From positions 145,635 to 166,055 of the forward strand of contig CAMPET010000036.1 of assembly GCA_946803715.1 (NCBI GenBank): DNA of 20,421 bases, written 5' to 3'. Of the stretch, positions 1 through 11,026 are shown piece by piece (the stretch's first letter is position 1; every line of letters begins with the position of its first letter). Origin of the DNA: Beroe ovata. Lineage: Eukaryota > Ctenophora > Nuda > Beroida > Beroidae. The notes beneath the pieces were generated by a model that was not told where the DNA came from, made no database searches, and saw only the letters and a list, made by a program, of their open reading frames with translations. A program made the translations under genes and the position numbers.

Positions 1-31
<31 letters not shown>
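1..31. repeat. (AC)n microsatellite at the window edge
   Basis: About 15 uninterrupted AC units open the window. Its mirror, a GT tract, closes the window at the other end. This fits a contig whose assembly stopped in simple repeats on both sides. Confidence 0.95.
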
Positions 32-493
32 AAACGTGCTCAATTCATCACACACCTCTTCGCCACGGCACGACGCCTTTAAGCATTGCTGCCAGCCAAC
101 ACAATCATGCCATGCCTGTCATTTAATCCGGGTCACACCTTCGATGCCGCGTTCGCCTCTGTTTTCAAAATCTTGACTGCTTACATGTGAGTACCACACG
201 TGTATGTCTCTAATCTTCAATTTCAGACATTGAATATGGGGGCCATATCCTTTGAGCCGTAGATAATCTTGTATCAGACATAGTTCTAGTATCCCATTTT
301 AAGTTTTCTCATTATCGTTATTAGGACAAACAGATAGCAGAAACATAATATATGTCAACTGTCATCACCCATACTCTTCTCGCGAAAAATACGATCCCTA
401 CTAGTACTACAGCACAACGTGATCCCTATACAGCAGAACGTAATTCCACGACAAAATCTACCGTCTGGTCCTCCTTGATTCATCTTATTTTAG

Positions 494-534
494 ACACACA
501 AACACACACACAGACACACACACACACACACACA
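494..534. repeat. Imperfect (AC)n microsatellite
   Basis: An AC/CA run of about 40 bp with two interruptions. An open frame of about 78 codons runs through it, but its threonine/histidine composition comes from the repeat, so I do not call a gene. Confidence 0.9.
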
Positions 535-634
535 ATGATATATCTAAGACTGCTGGTACTACAGCTCCACACGCTGCACACGCTATAGTGTCGAGATATA
601 GTGTCGACCCCGACACAGTTCTGTGACGTAGTCT

Positions 635-859
635 GACAACTGTCCCCCCCCCGACAACTGACCCCCCGACAATTACAGTTAGATTACAGTAAGGGTTAGG
701 GTTAGGGCATGAGTTACTGTTATGGTTATGCTATGGTTATGTCAAATGTCAGGGGGTCAATTGTCGGGGGTCCGTTGTCGGNCAGTAAGGGTTAGGTTGT
801 TAGGGCATGAGTTACTGTTATGATTATGGTTATGTCAAATGTCAGGGGGTCAGTTGTCG
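635..859. mobile_element. Foldback (MITE-like) element with telomere-like core, split by an N
   Basis: The left end is built of GACAACTG(A/T)CCCCCC units (635-675). The right end carries the reverse complement as GGGGGTCAATTGTCGGGGG (from about 751), so the element can fold on itself. The core contains GGGTTAGGGTTAGGG and several TTATGG(TTATG) units. A single N at 782 separates two near-identical stretches, 687-781 and 783-859, that both begin CAGTAAGGGTTAG. The second stretch repeats the core and the right end. No transposase frame is present, and I could not define a target-site duplication. The duplication around the N may be an assembly effect. Confidence 0.6.
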
Positions 860-1419
860 CACTTTCTTCTGCGACTCTCACTGATTATAATATCGTATTA
901 CTATAATGGTAACAGAAGAAGTGCAGAAGTTCCTTCACGACAGCTGCACGCAGTATGTTCCTGCACGCAATATTATAACTAACGAGTTGTTACACGTGTT
1001 TACAACATCTGAACTTCATGTATACAGAATATTTTCTCTTTCTCTCTTATGTTACCCGATGGTGTTGAAATGGTTGTAATAGTGTTACAATGCAAGGAGT
1101 TGTACTTCCATTGTTTACTCGTTTTCTTCCAGTCGTGCAATTTCAGACACCGGCTATCGAGGTCCTCGATTATACATCCCAATGTTCCAGGCAGGCGGTC
1201 AGCCACCATTTCTCAAGTTACCATGGAGACTGCACAATATACTACGCATATTTCTTATGTTACCCTCGCCTACTACCGCACATAACACGAGGATTGTTGT
1301 TGTTGTTTTGGTGTGTGGAGGAAGGTGACACGGTCATGCTGCAGGCAGGTGTTTATTTTAACTTGCTACTCGACGCATGAATATCCGAATGTTGTTGCTC
1401 TTGTACGTTTTGTTCGTCT

Positions 1420-1438
1420 TGTACACTGTAAGTGTACA
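1420..1438. repeat. Short hairpin (8-bp arms)
   Basis: TGTACACT, a 3-base loop, then AGTGTACA. It is a perfect inverted repeat too short for a microRNA precursor. A second one, ACCATG-AAC-CATGGT, follows at 1441-1455. No function can be assigned. Confidence 0.7.
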
Positions 1439-1711
1439 CAACCATGAACCATGGTAGCTACCTGCACTCGAAAGCTCAATTTCATGGACTTTGCACTTGC
1501 AGTTCAACGTCTATATTACATCTGAACTAAACCAACATAATATACTGCACTTCTTACATAAAAAACACGGCAATAAGGGAATTCTTATATGCTTGGATTG
1601 GACCACTACCTTAACCTATAAGTATAAAATATAGTACTTATACTAGTAGACTACTTATAGTAGACTACTAGTAGTAGTGGTGACTCTTAAGTGGTGATTG
1701 GTGCGCTATAA

Positions 1712-1749
1712 ATTGACGTTAAGCAGCATACATTGACGTTAAGCAGCAT
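1712..1749. repeat. Two-copy tandem repeat, 20-bp period
   Basis: The 18-base unit ATTGACGTTAAGCAGCAT occurs twice, separated by AC. TGACGTTA resembles half of a CREB/ATF site, but two copies alone do not support a regulatory call. Confidence 0.85.
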
Positions 1750-2526
1750 TTAATAGTTTTGGCACGGAGGTTGGTTTATGTTGCAGTTGATGCAGAGCAT
1801 ACCGCGCTGATCAGTGATCATGTTGCGCAAGAGATAAATTACCCGTCTGTTTTTCTATGAAATTGTGGCAGATATACTGGGAAATGCACATAAATATAGA
1901 GCCTCGGCCGAATTAACCGCTGCCTGGCGCTGATCATGACAAACAAGTTATATGTGCCAAGAAGTGATTGACTTCTGCTACCGATATTTATATCAATCAG
2001 ATAAGCAACAACTACCTTAACCTATATATGTTCTAACTGTAATTGTCGGTTATTTGATAGCCCGTGTTTTTAAGCAAAATGCTTCCTTGACATCTATAGC
2101 AAAGGCGTTATTGGAACCTATCACGAGCGTTGCATGTCACGCATCTCTGCCTCATCACTCGCATATTTATCTGCCTTCCCATGAGATTCAATTCGCTCAT
2201 TCACCATTGCCACTTATGACTTTTCTTATACTCTTATAGTTTCTATGTCGCCGGCAAAGAATCTAAGAATGAATGCACACGTTAGCAATTATGGGAATGA
2301 CTGATAAACGTTTTGACGATATTCCTGGCTACAATACTATTCAAAATTTATCAGTTCATTCTTTCATTAATTGCTTTTTCTGTATTATAGCCGGGTTGTT
2401 TTGATAGTATAACATTCACAAAGAAAAAATACGAAATACACAGGCCCATCATAATTCAATCAGTTGTTGTAAATTTTCAGCACATAAGTCCTTCGGATCT
2501 TTGGGGTTTTTCCTTTTCATATGTTT

Positions 2527-2556
2527 TCCGATCGTTACCAATCCGATCGTTACCAA
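2527..2556. repeat. Two-copy perfect 15-bp tandem repeat
   Basis: TCCGATCGTTACCAA is repeated twice head to tail without mismatch. It looks like a simple local duplication in non-coding DNA. Confidence 0.85.
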
Positions 2557-5500
2557 CAGAATCTATCATGAGTCATGAGTCACTGTTCTACCACTCAAGA
2601 ATTCATATGTTGGCTCCAGCAGATGACACCATATATTGGTTCCTAAAATAAGAGGGAGAAAAGATTGGTAGCTATAATAGGCTAATTTGATCCTTTGAGC
2701 TTGTTCGAGTTGATTATGATCAGATTGCGGTCGGTCATAGGTGGCATAGGTATTCGTTGAATCTGCTAAGATTAAATCAATATTTTTGCGAAAAAAACAG
2801 TTGTTTCATGATAATCTCATATTCTAGGCGAAATAAACACTCCTGAGACCAATGAAAGACTAACCACTGTTTCAATTGTCTGAGTTCGCAACCAGAGGAA
2901 TTCCAGAAGTTTTCTTCTAATTCTAAGTAACTATACGACTCTTGGAAATAGCCCCTCTCCAAATGTTGAGTCCTCAGAGATAACGGACGTTGATGCATCG
3001 CAGACTACTTAGACAGGAACTGGGTACTGTCACCAGGAAATGAAGATGTGTTTGGTGGTTCAGTCTAGGTAAGGTCGCTGAAGCACCATGGAGTCCATGC
3101 GATAACCGAAGCATTATGTAGTCAGAATCGTCTGCGAAGGAGCTCCTATATCTGACAGCAATCACTTCAGTCCTGATGCTGACATGAAAATTCGCGCACC
3201 CAGTTGAGTCTGTGATGGCTAGCTTTATATAAGTCAGTTTCTCCTTCTATTCATGTTGTATTATTGGTGTGTCTGATTCTCCCGCATGCTCCTCCCCTAT
3301 AGCTCTCTGTAGAGTCTACAGTGTAGACACTAGTTCTCAATCGAAGGAAGCAATTTATTCTCGATGAAAGCAGCAACTTCATGACACACTTTGAACAATA
3401 TAGCTGGGCAGAGATGTCCTTATTTCAGGGCAATTTCTCATTGTACCCTCTTCAAGGAATGACAGGACTACACGTTGTACTCAGCTAATCGGACACGGTT
3501 TGCACTGAATTTATCCCAGCTCCATATCAAGTGTATGTCTGAATGGATTAAACATTTCCGAGTGTTTAACTACTGACATATTTATTGATCGGAGAGTGAG
3601 GTGAATGGTGCTGCAAGCAGCATGAATAATGCAGCTACCTGTCGTTGTAGGAGAGTACAATTATGTGGTACTCTCAAGTATCACGGCTCAATTTTAAGAT
3701 TCTCTCATTATATCAGCCTTACAAACTAACATGCCAAGATCACCTCTTTGACCATCAACTTATAACCCGTGGAACTTATGTCAGGCTCGCGAAAAGGATT
3801 TACAGAAGCTAGTTATACTTCTAGAACTTAGTACTATTGTTATACTACTTGCTGACGCGCTTGGCCGCGAATTATATTTAAATTCAGCGTGTGAATAAAT
3901 GCAAATTGTCAACAGAATATGTAAATCTAGTCCGAACATCTGTTTCTTCACTGAGTTTATTTTCCTTTCTCAACTACTTCACAAGTATAACAGTAGGCGA
4001 GAGTTATAACCTAGACGCATTGAAAATAATGTTTATGTGGTTATATCATGCAGCTACTGTTGTTTTTGCATTCCGTGAATATTTCAGCATAATTATTTCG
4101 ACATATCTTCTTATTAACAGTGCTATCAGCCCATTAGAACTCATTCATCTTTTACTTTATTGATGGAAGAGGACTCCTTGGGGACTCATATTATGGCCAA
4201 AAATGATCAAACGGCAGGAGTAGATTATGTGATCTATTACTTCAACTCGGCCGTACAGCTGTTGTATCAATAACATATTATGATACCTACCCTATGACGT
4301 GCAGCTGTGTTAGTAAAACCAGCTGTATATTTTATTATCAGCTAATCAGCATTCCTACACTTTATACAGCATGATCCATATTATGCTATGTGGTAAGGTG
4401 TGCAATATATCACAATATATCACAATGTCCCCCACGGACAAAATTACTGTATTTGCCATGTGCATAACTTCCAGATTGGACTATACGCACATACACTTGT
4501 ATTGTGAATGTGGATCAACCTACGGGTTGCCCATTCCTCCATTCATATCATGAATCCTGATGCCATCAATTAATGGGAGACTGACAAGTGACACTGATCA
4601 TGCATCATGAATTTAAGTATTCATGGAAATTGTTAGTACGCTATTACTATTTTCTTGGATTGGTTGCTTCTTCACTGCGAAGCATCGGTACTGGTAGCAA
4701 TAGAGATTAGGTTCTACAGCCCACTTCTGAGCTATAATTGTCATGGTATGTCACTGTGCATGCTAATTGTTAAAATGAAAAAATCTTCCTAAGAGGTGAT
4801 GAAAAATGAATAAGCGGTAGTTCAATTTTCCATCATTCAAAGTAGGTATTCATTCCTGGATAGTCTGTGTTATTCTCCGATAGCATAATGTGTTAGCATA
4901 AGTTTGAATATTTTTGATTTGCTTTCTACTCTTAAATTTAATCATTTCGAATTGAGATTTAATAAGTTAAGTATTATGGAATATTCAGATCCTTCGTTGT
5001 TTCATGATGAAATTATCCATACCAATACAGCACTAACTAATAAATACAGCACTAACCTTATCAGAACTATCAAAGGGCTACCTTATATAAGGAGTAGGAA
5101 CTTCTAGCGTTGATGATTAGTATACAGCTAATTCAACAACATAAGGATTAATTTCAGAATCCGAAAAGCAAATCATGCTTCGTTTTTGGAGCTGGTTTCG
5201 GGGCTGTGACAACAATCCTCAATTTCATTTTACTACAATTAAATCATGTTTTGAGCCCATTATTTCTAGTATTCCTACTCATGACCCGAGTTCAACCCGC
5301 CCATATCAACCCTCATAATAAACTCCAGTTTATACAGTCTGGTCACCTGCTGTCTGTTCTAGCAGTAGGATGTTTCTGTTGGATGTGATGTTGCTGAGGA
5401 ATGGGCTATCATGAACTTCGCTCAACTGTTTTCTGCTTACATAATACATATTCCAGGCTCGTTTTTCATTCATGGTATGACTACCAGTTATACTTATAGG

Positions 5501-7203
5501 GTTATACTTTGAGGAATATTTCGTGCATAAATACTACAGTTAGTACTTTGTCTGAAAACCTTCGATATATAAAAGTTCTAGAACCATTATAGATAGACTC
5601 GTGATTGCTTTAAAGTGCACTGTACAATGTAGAATATACATATCATTTTCCTGTCCATAATTGACAGAGATCAGCAAACACATTCCCTAGCACAAGAGGC
5701 GGGGTGAACTGGTTTCTGTCAATCCTCAGGAGCTGCCGTGAAGATCAATGTGAGTGTGTTGAACTGCGGATGACCTATGTCACAAATACAAGTTACAACA
5801 GTTTCCAATATCGAGGCGATAATTACTTGTTAAACAAAGGGATCTAACAACTTAATTGCCCAGCGGAGTTTATAATTGCCATTTCCAGGTAGGAGAAGTT
5901 ATTTCACACCAAATGGGAGGATTGTAAACTAGTTCTGGTGTCTGGACTATTTCGAGAGCTAGGTACATACTCTAATCGCACCCTAATTATTGGAGGTCTT
6001 CATAAATACTCAGCTTCTATATTATGCATAGTCTCTCATAACACGCAGATTTTTTAGTTCAATTCAAGAATTTCTTTCTTGCTGTAACTGCTATATAGCA
6101 GTCCCGCGTTACAAGCTGCAGTACTGCAGTATGTTGTTGTTTGGAGCCAACACTCGCCGTTCATCCCTTTCGGAATGTTTTGGCAGTATACCTCAGTTGT
6201 ATAGTTAGTTTTGTTTTGGCTAAATTATCTTTCCTATATAGTATCCGTTTACCTCATACTAACTAATGATTTGATCACAAAGATGCCGTGATGCTGATCG
6301 GAGCAGTGTAACACAGCGTTAATCATCACAATGAGTGATGACACTTTACACTTTGCACCTCCTAGATTATTAGAGCCCCCTGATCCTCCTTGATCTACTA
6401 GCAGGTGAAAACGACTGCCCAAGTAACTGCTAACTACTTCTACAATAATATGATCCTATGCGATAGCTATCTTTGCCGCTTCTATAGCCGTCTTTCCCCC
6501 TCTGTGCAGTAGGACTTATGAACTACAATTAACCGATTCCAGGTACACACGTGAGTTATTGTTTGTAAGGGGATTAGTTATAAAACTTGCTGACATATGT
6601 CATGTGAGAAATAAATCGACGGAGCGTTCTAATTATCCTTATTATCCATGATATCAATACGTAGTCACCATTATAATGGCCATACCCGTTATTGCTATCT
6701 GTTGTCCAATGTCCAGTGTCAAGTCTATTCAGCAAAGCTCTCCCTATTGTTGAACCAGGGTTTGCAGCGAAGATCTATCATGATCTTCAATAGCATGATT
6801 TTACCACGACATTCCTCTGTCTTATCGCCTCAGTAATCGCGAAATATGCTTAGAGTATCTGTTGTACTATCAAAAACTGTTAAAACGCTACATGGGCCAA
6901 ACCGTACAGACTGATGATGGCTATGAGTTACATGTCTTTATTTTATGTCTTTCCTATCAAAATTTTCGGAAGAATTTCGCAAAACAGTGCTCGACTTCAT
7001 TATTGCTTCCATAATATGTCTTTCCTAAATATTTCAACTAGTAAAATGCTTATTAACCGCGGGTAAATGAATTTTCCTAGACGTCACTTATAAACCAGTT
7101 AAGTGCTGTGAACCCTTACCCACGTTTGCCTAGGTACTAGATCTTACGGAATCTAGAAAGCGTTATACATTGCTTTGTGTATTTCCATCGCCCAATTCTC
7201 TGT

Positions 7204-7210
7204 TATAAAG
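7204..7210 (+). promoter_or_regulatory. Possible TATA element of the receptor gene
   Basis: TATAAAG lies about 147 bp upstream of the proposed receptor start codon, a plausible distance for a core promoter with a short 5' leader. Two short upstream ATG frames (7228 and 7258) would fall in that leader. This is positional inference only, because such hexamers are common in AT-rich DNA. Confidence 0.2.
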
Positions 7211-7355
7211 TTATACCGCAGCGCGTCATGCCCTGAAGTTTGTGATTTCCCCAACAATGTATGTGATTTGGCAATCAACTTCGGTGACACAAATCCCGAA
7301 CTGAATCATCAAATCCCATAACACTGCACATCCCCGTATTGTAGCTATATCTCGC

Positions 7356-9229
7356 ATGGTTGATGATACTCCAAGGGGTTGTTGGACTGTGGACGTTCTC
7401 CAGACTCGACCAGCGGACGTTGCATGCGCGGTCCTCATCATATCCATTGCTGTCACTTGCTTCTTCGGCAGGTAATCATACCTGACTTTAGTCATTGTGC
7501 CTATTCAATGTTTTCCGCTTTTCTACTTGGGCATCATTCTTGGATCAGAAGGCTCACCCGGAATTTTATCTCTGGAAAATATAATTTGACACTTCTGATC
7601 CACACGTGGATCACAGGGTTCATCTAAGGTGACCCTTCTGAACCACGTGGCGCTTCCCTGGGGTCAAATTGGATTTGAGTGACCCTCCTGATCCACCTAA
7701 GGTAGATCAGGAGGATCATCGAATTTTGACTTGACCCCAGAGAAGCGCCACGTGGATCGGAAGGGTCGCCTAAGATGAACCCTGTGATCTACGTGTGGAT
7801 CAGAAGGGTCAAATCATATTTTTCAGAGATTAAATTCCGGGTGAGCCTTCTGATCCGCCATAGCAGACATCACATTTTACTGACAATGACATTCTACTGA
7901 CATTCTACTTTCATTCTACTGATATGACATCACATTCCTCTCCAAATTCTTTCCTACCAATATCATCCACAGATCACACTGCAGAGCTTTGTTCACTTAC
8001 AGTAAACTGTTACCTACACAGTTGTCCTGACACCACACGTCTTATTCCTAACATCAATCTTGACACCACCTAGTATGTGATGGCAGACACCACTTTTCCT
8101 CCATGACACCAGAGCATTAGGTATTATAGATTCCTGACACCACATTCCTCAGCTGTATATTCCTGACAACACTGTACAGACTCCGATCTCGAGGTGTTTC
8201 CTCCCATCTCTTCATGGCTAGTCTGATTCTCAGCGATCTTTTGGTGGCTCTCTTTAGCATGCCATACGCTGTCTCCATACTGTTTCATAACAGAAGCATG
8301 CCCGTATCACCAGACCCCACCTTTAACAAGTATCTACAGGTATCTCATAACTTGGTCACTATCTATCCCATATTTGTGTCACAGTATCGTACCCGGCCAG
8401 ACATTGTCATATTGAGTAGCGTACACTATAAACTTCTGAGTAGCACACTCAGAAACTCCCCAGCAGACCCAGCAAACTAATCAAATTACTATCTCGTTGC
8501 AGGGATTCTCTCATTTCATTGGACGTCAAGCTAGTCTGGGTACGATGTGTCTGATTGTTTTGGATCGCTTTATAGCCATCAGGAACCCCTTCAGATACAA
8601 GAGGGTAAGACCTTATGTCATGTGTGTGTACGTGTGCTTGTATCAAAATTATAGTTGTCATGATTGTCAACATAGTGACAGCACAAATACGGTGACAGTT
8701 GGCGTATTCTTCAGATGGATAGTATCCTTAACCACTGCGTATAACATACAAATCCTCGGTGTAACTATTCAAATAAACCCTCTCCCTTCAGCTGGTAACG
8801 TGGCGCCTGTCAGCACTTTGTTGTCTCATCGTGTGGATCCTAGCTGTGCTGATATCGGTGTGGCCGTGGTTTGAGCGACTTCATCCATGGTACGAACACA
8901 AATAGCAATATGGTCAGTAAGTAAGAGGAAATAGAGTTGTCTGACATGTAAATCCAACTCTTTCAGTGTCGAATATGACCCCGTGTACAAGAAGATTCTG
9001 CTACCTTATGATTTTATAGAGAAGGGACTCTTCATTTACGCATCTTGGTGAGTTTCTTTGAAATTCCCACTATGGTGGATCAGGAGGGCCACACGGAAAA
9101 ATAGAATTTGACCCTATACACGTGGATCACAGAGTTCACCTTAGGTGACCCTTCTGACCCACGTTGCGCTTCCCTGGGGTCAAATTGGATTTGAGTGACC
9201 CTCCTGATCCACGTAAGGTGGAAAAGGAG

Positions 9230-9284
<55 letters not shown>

Positions 9285-10040
9285 GAATCCCACTGTTTCA
9301 GGATGCCAACATGTGAGTGGACAGCACCCAAGTACGGATACTACGTGTTTATCCCAACATTTGCCGTCACCCTCGTCCTTGTGTTTGGACTGAGTATTTT
9401 CCTCTCCTACAGACTTTGGGCTATCAAAATAACACTGAAGGGCCGGGAGAAGAATTTCCGTCAGGCAACAGTAACGACCCTGTACGTATCTTTTCTCTTC
9501 TTGCTGTGCTACACAGTCCGGCATCTCTACCCAGTGATAGCCAATAACCAGTGTCTCAGTTGTGAGGTTAAGGGCATCATAGCCGCCTACATGACAAGTG
9601 TCATTTACGTGAACAGCGCCGCCAATCCCATTATCTACATGCTGAGGGGGAAGATGCTGAAGAGGGAAGCAGCTGCACTTCTTGCCACCATGGGATCCGA
9701 TATCATGAACGTGGTCTCTAACATTGCCGAGGATGTTTCAGTGATCAACGGGGGAGGCGAGCGCAAGAAAAATCGGCGGGAGTCGAGTGAACTGGACGTT
9801 GTGAGAGCAGCATATCGCTCAGCACCCAGACAAATGAGCTGTCCAGTGCCACAACTCGAATTTGAACCCAAAACTCTGTCCTTTGACCTGTCCCCTAGAC
9901 TTAGTCCCCGTAGACTCAGGCACTCCATATCAGAAAATGGTGTACTCCATCTGCCTCGTAGCCTATCCTTTGAACCACTGGCTCCTAACAACAGCATCCG
10001 GACATTAGCTGAAATCAGAGAAGAAGAACATCATGTTTAA
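7356..10040 (+). CDS. Class A (rhodopsin-like) G-protein-coupled receptor, six exons
   Basis: Exons: 7356-7471, 8180-8339, 8503-8604, 8792-8889, 8967-9047, 9302-10040. All introns are GT-AG, junction phases 2/0/0/2/2 all match, and the sum is 431 codons plus stop. It should be a plasma-membrane receptor signalling through heterotrimeric G proteins; the ligand is unknown. Segments: TM1 about 22-37; TM2 49-73 with Asp58 (2.50); TM3 92-112 followed by DRF 113-115 in place of DRY; TM4 132-152 with Trp141 (4.50); TM5 198-221 with Pro204; TM6 242-264; TM7 277-299 ending NPIIY (294-298). The tail of about 130 residues has basic and Ser-Pro clusters. Odd points: no Cys at 3.25, His96 rather than Asp at 3.32 (so not aminergic), CYTV instead of CWxP in TM6, and no Asn1.50. 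Exon 1 is the least certain: its frame opens just after a stop at 7302, and further 5' exons are possible. Intron 1 carries a MITE; intron 5 a half MITE and a CT tract. Confidence 0.85.
7542..7856. mobile_element. Foldback MITE, full copy, in receptor intron 1
   Basis: A 315-bp palindromic element. The outer ends GGATCAGAAGGCTCACCCGG and CCGGGTGAGCCTTCTGATCC are perfect inverted repeats, and the arms of about 150 bp stay highly similar to a short centre near 7695-7712. The arms are built from several variants of TGACCCTTCTGATCCACGTG, so CACGTG-type boxes recur. There is no coding capacity. No clear target-site duplication flanks it, so the superfamily is undetermined. It fills nearly half of the 708-bp intron 1 of the receptor gene. 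A partial copy of the same family lies in intron 5. Confidence 0.9.
7865..8170 (+). repeat. Degenerate GACAYCAC / GACATTCTACT repeats before receptor exon 2
   Basis: Between the MITE and exon 2 the intron contains many loose copies of GACATTCTACT and CTGACACCACATTCCT. This looks like a decayed minisatellite. It is pyrimidine-rich toward exon 2 and ends just before the acceptor ACTGTACAG at 8171-8179. Confidence 0.5.
9077..9231. mobile_element. Half copy of the same MITE in receptor intron 5
   Basis: From GGATCAGGAGG onward this aligns with the left arm and centre of the element at 7542-7856. A long block around CGCTTCCCTGGGGTCAAATT is almost identical. The right arm is missing; the similarity ends at about 9231, where a CT microsatellite begins. 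Element plus microsatellite fill about 80% of the 254-bp intron, leaving about 50 bp of other sequence. Confidence 0.85.
9234..9281. repeat. (TC)n microsatellite serving as pyrimidine tract
   Basis: Twenty-four uninterrupted TC units end 20 bp before the acceptor CACTGTTTCAG (AG at 9300-9301) of the last receptor exon. By position it is likely to act as, or extend, the polypyrimidine tract. Open frames crossing it on both strands (Ser-Leu or Arg-Glu runs) are repeat artefacts. Confidence 0.9.
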
Positions 10041-10149
10041 ATCCGGTACTTATATCTTCAAATATCGCTTCAAAAGCTTGCTTTTTTCAGAATTTTGTGT
10101 CTAAGTTACCTTCCTGAATCTGAACTGCCTACAGATTTTATAAGTACCA
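10041..10149 (+). other. Start of the receptor 3' untranslated region
   Basis: AT-rich sequence directly after the receptor stop. No AATAAA occurs here; the first one downstream is at 10751-10756, inside the duplicated block. The 3' end may therefore lie in the repeat or use a variant signal. Confidence 0.4.
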
Positions 10150-10945
10150 ATAACAATATGCTGCGAGCTATATAAATCAAAATGCGTTTTTGATGAATTT
10201 GATTTAATATTTTATTGTGTAAAAACTTTAAGGCCAGCTTTTGAACCTCTCGATATCATGAATAGGAATTGTACATTTTAATTGCATCGAAAAAATTTCC
10301 AAATTCCATTTTTCAGAAAGATATTTGTGTATATATTAGATGTGAATTTATTTATGATACCTAATAATGGTCCGTGTTTCGAAACATGTCTTTGATGATC
10401 GAAAAACAGAAAATTGGTTTCATGAAATTGAAAAAACCTGCTCCAGCATCTGGGTAAGATATTGATGGAGGGTACAGCCTAATCGATAGACTCCATCTAT
10501 CAGTCAAGCGAGCTGAGGCGCTCAAAACAGTTGCCGGATAACGTTAAATGCTGCGCATGTAAAACTTAAACTGTGGACAGATACTGAGATAAAATCTGGC
10601 AACACATCTGAGGTCTAAAATAACTATAAGTATGTGTGAATAAGTCACTGGCAGACTCCGATTACAATATTCTGGAAATTTAATTTCTGTACTGCATCGC
10701 GCACGGGAAATTGGAACCTGCATCTGACAAGTGAACAGACAAAGTCTGACAATAAAATCTTCCCGGGCAGCGCCACTGCCAGTGTCAAGCAACGTGACCA
10801 AAATGTTTGCGCGCAAGCAGTATACTGATTTCGTGACCGTAGGTGGAAATAAGAGGCACCCGACACGTAACCTGTAAGCATACACTGGTGTGCGCTGTGC
10901 AAATACTGGCAGCGATTATCGGGTTCTCAAAACAGGGGACAATTC
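10150..10945. repeat. Direct duplication, copy A
   Basis: About 800 bp beginning ATAACAATATGCTG and ending GGGGACAATTC, repeated in the same orientation at 11027-11883 with scattered substitutions and small indels. It has no convincing coding frame; the open frames on both strands are broken differently in the two copies. It starts about 110 bp after the receptor stop, so it may contribute to that gene's 3' end. It could be a repeat family member or one allele of a heterozygous locus. Confidence 0.9.
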
Positions 10946-11026
10946 GTGTAGTAATACCACGAGTACTAGAAACGAGTGCCGAAGGNAGATGCCGCGGGGG
11001 GCTTGCCAGCCCCCTGATAACAATAT
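10946..11026. other. Junction between the two copies, with one N
   Basis: An 81-bp spacer with an unresolved base at 10986. It contains a GGGGCT-TGCC-AGCCCC hairpin near 11005-11024. The N marks a join made by the assembler or an unresolved position. Confidence 0.7.

Larger units (their letters stand above)
860..7203. other. Long AT-rich stretch without a supported gene
   Basis: About 6.3 kb upstream of the receptor gene in which I see no convincing exon. Open frames of 55-96 codons occur, but at this base composition such lengths arise by chance. Only small local structures stand out: a hairpin with 8-bp arms at 1420-1438, a 20-bp-period tandem at 1712-1749, a 15-bp perfect tandem at 2527-2556, and short repeats near 4400 and 5030. 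A frame at 3891-4163 has a vaguely receptor-like hydrophobic C-terminus but begins with GTG and has no visible partner exons. Distant regulatory DNA or further introns of a gene starting outside cannot be excluded. Confidence 0.6.

Noticed and set aside
691-707. Chromosome-end telomere tract
   Set aside because: Only about two and a half GGGTTA units occur, inside a foldback element.
9195-9301. In-frame upstream extension of the last receptor exon through (CT)n, giving a Ser-Leu run
   Set aside because: This is intron: exon 5 ends at 9047 with TG and the acceptor at 9300-9301 restores Trp186 and the correct frame. The extension is MITE and microsatellite.
9080-9524. Minus-strand frames with long Arg-Glu runs
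   Set aside because: They are the complement of (CT)n and of the receptor's last exon; no homologous content.
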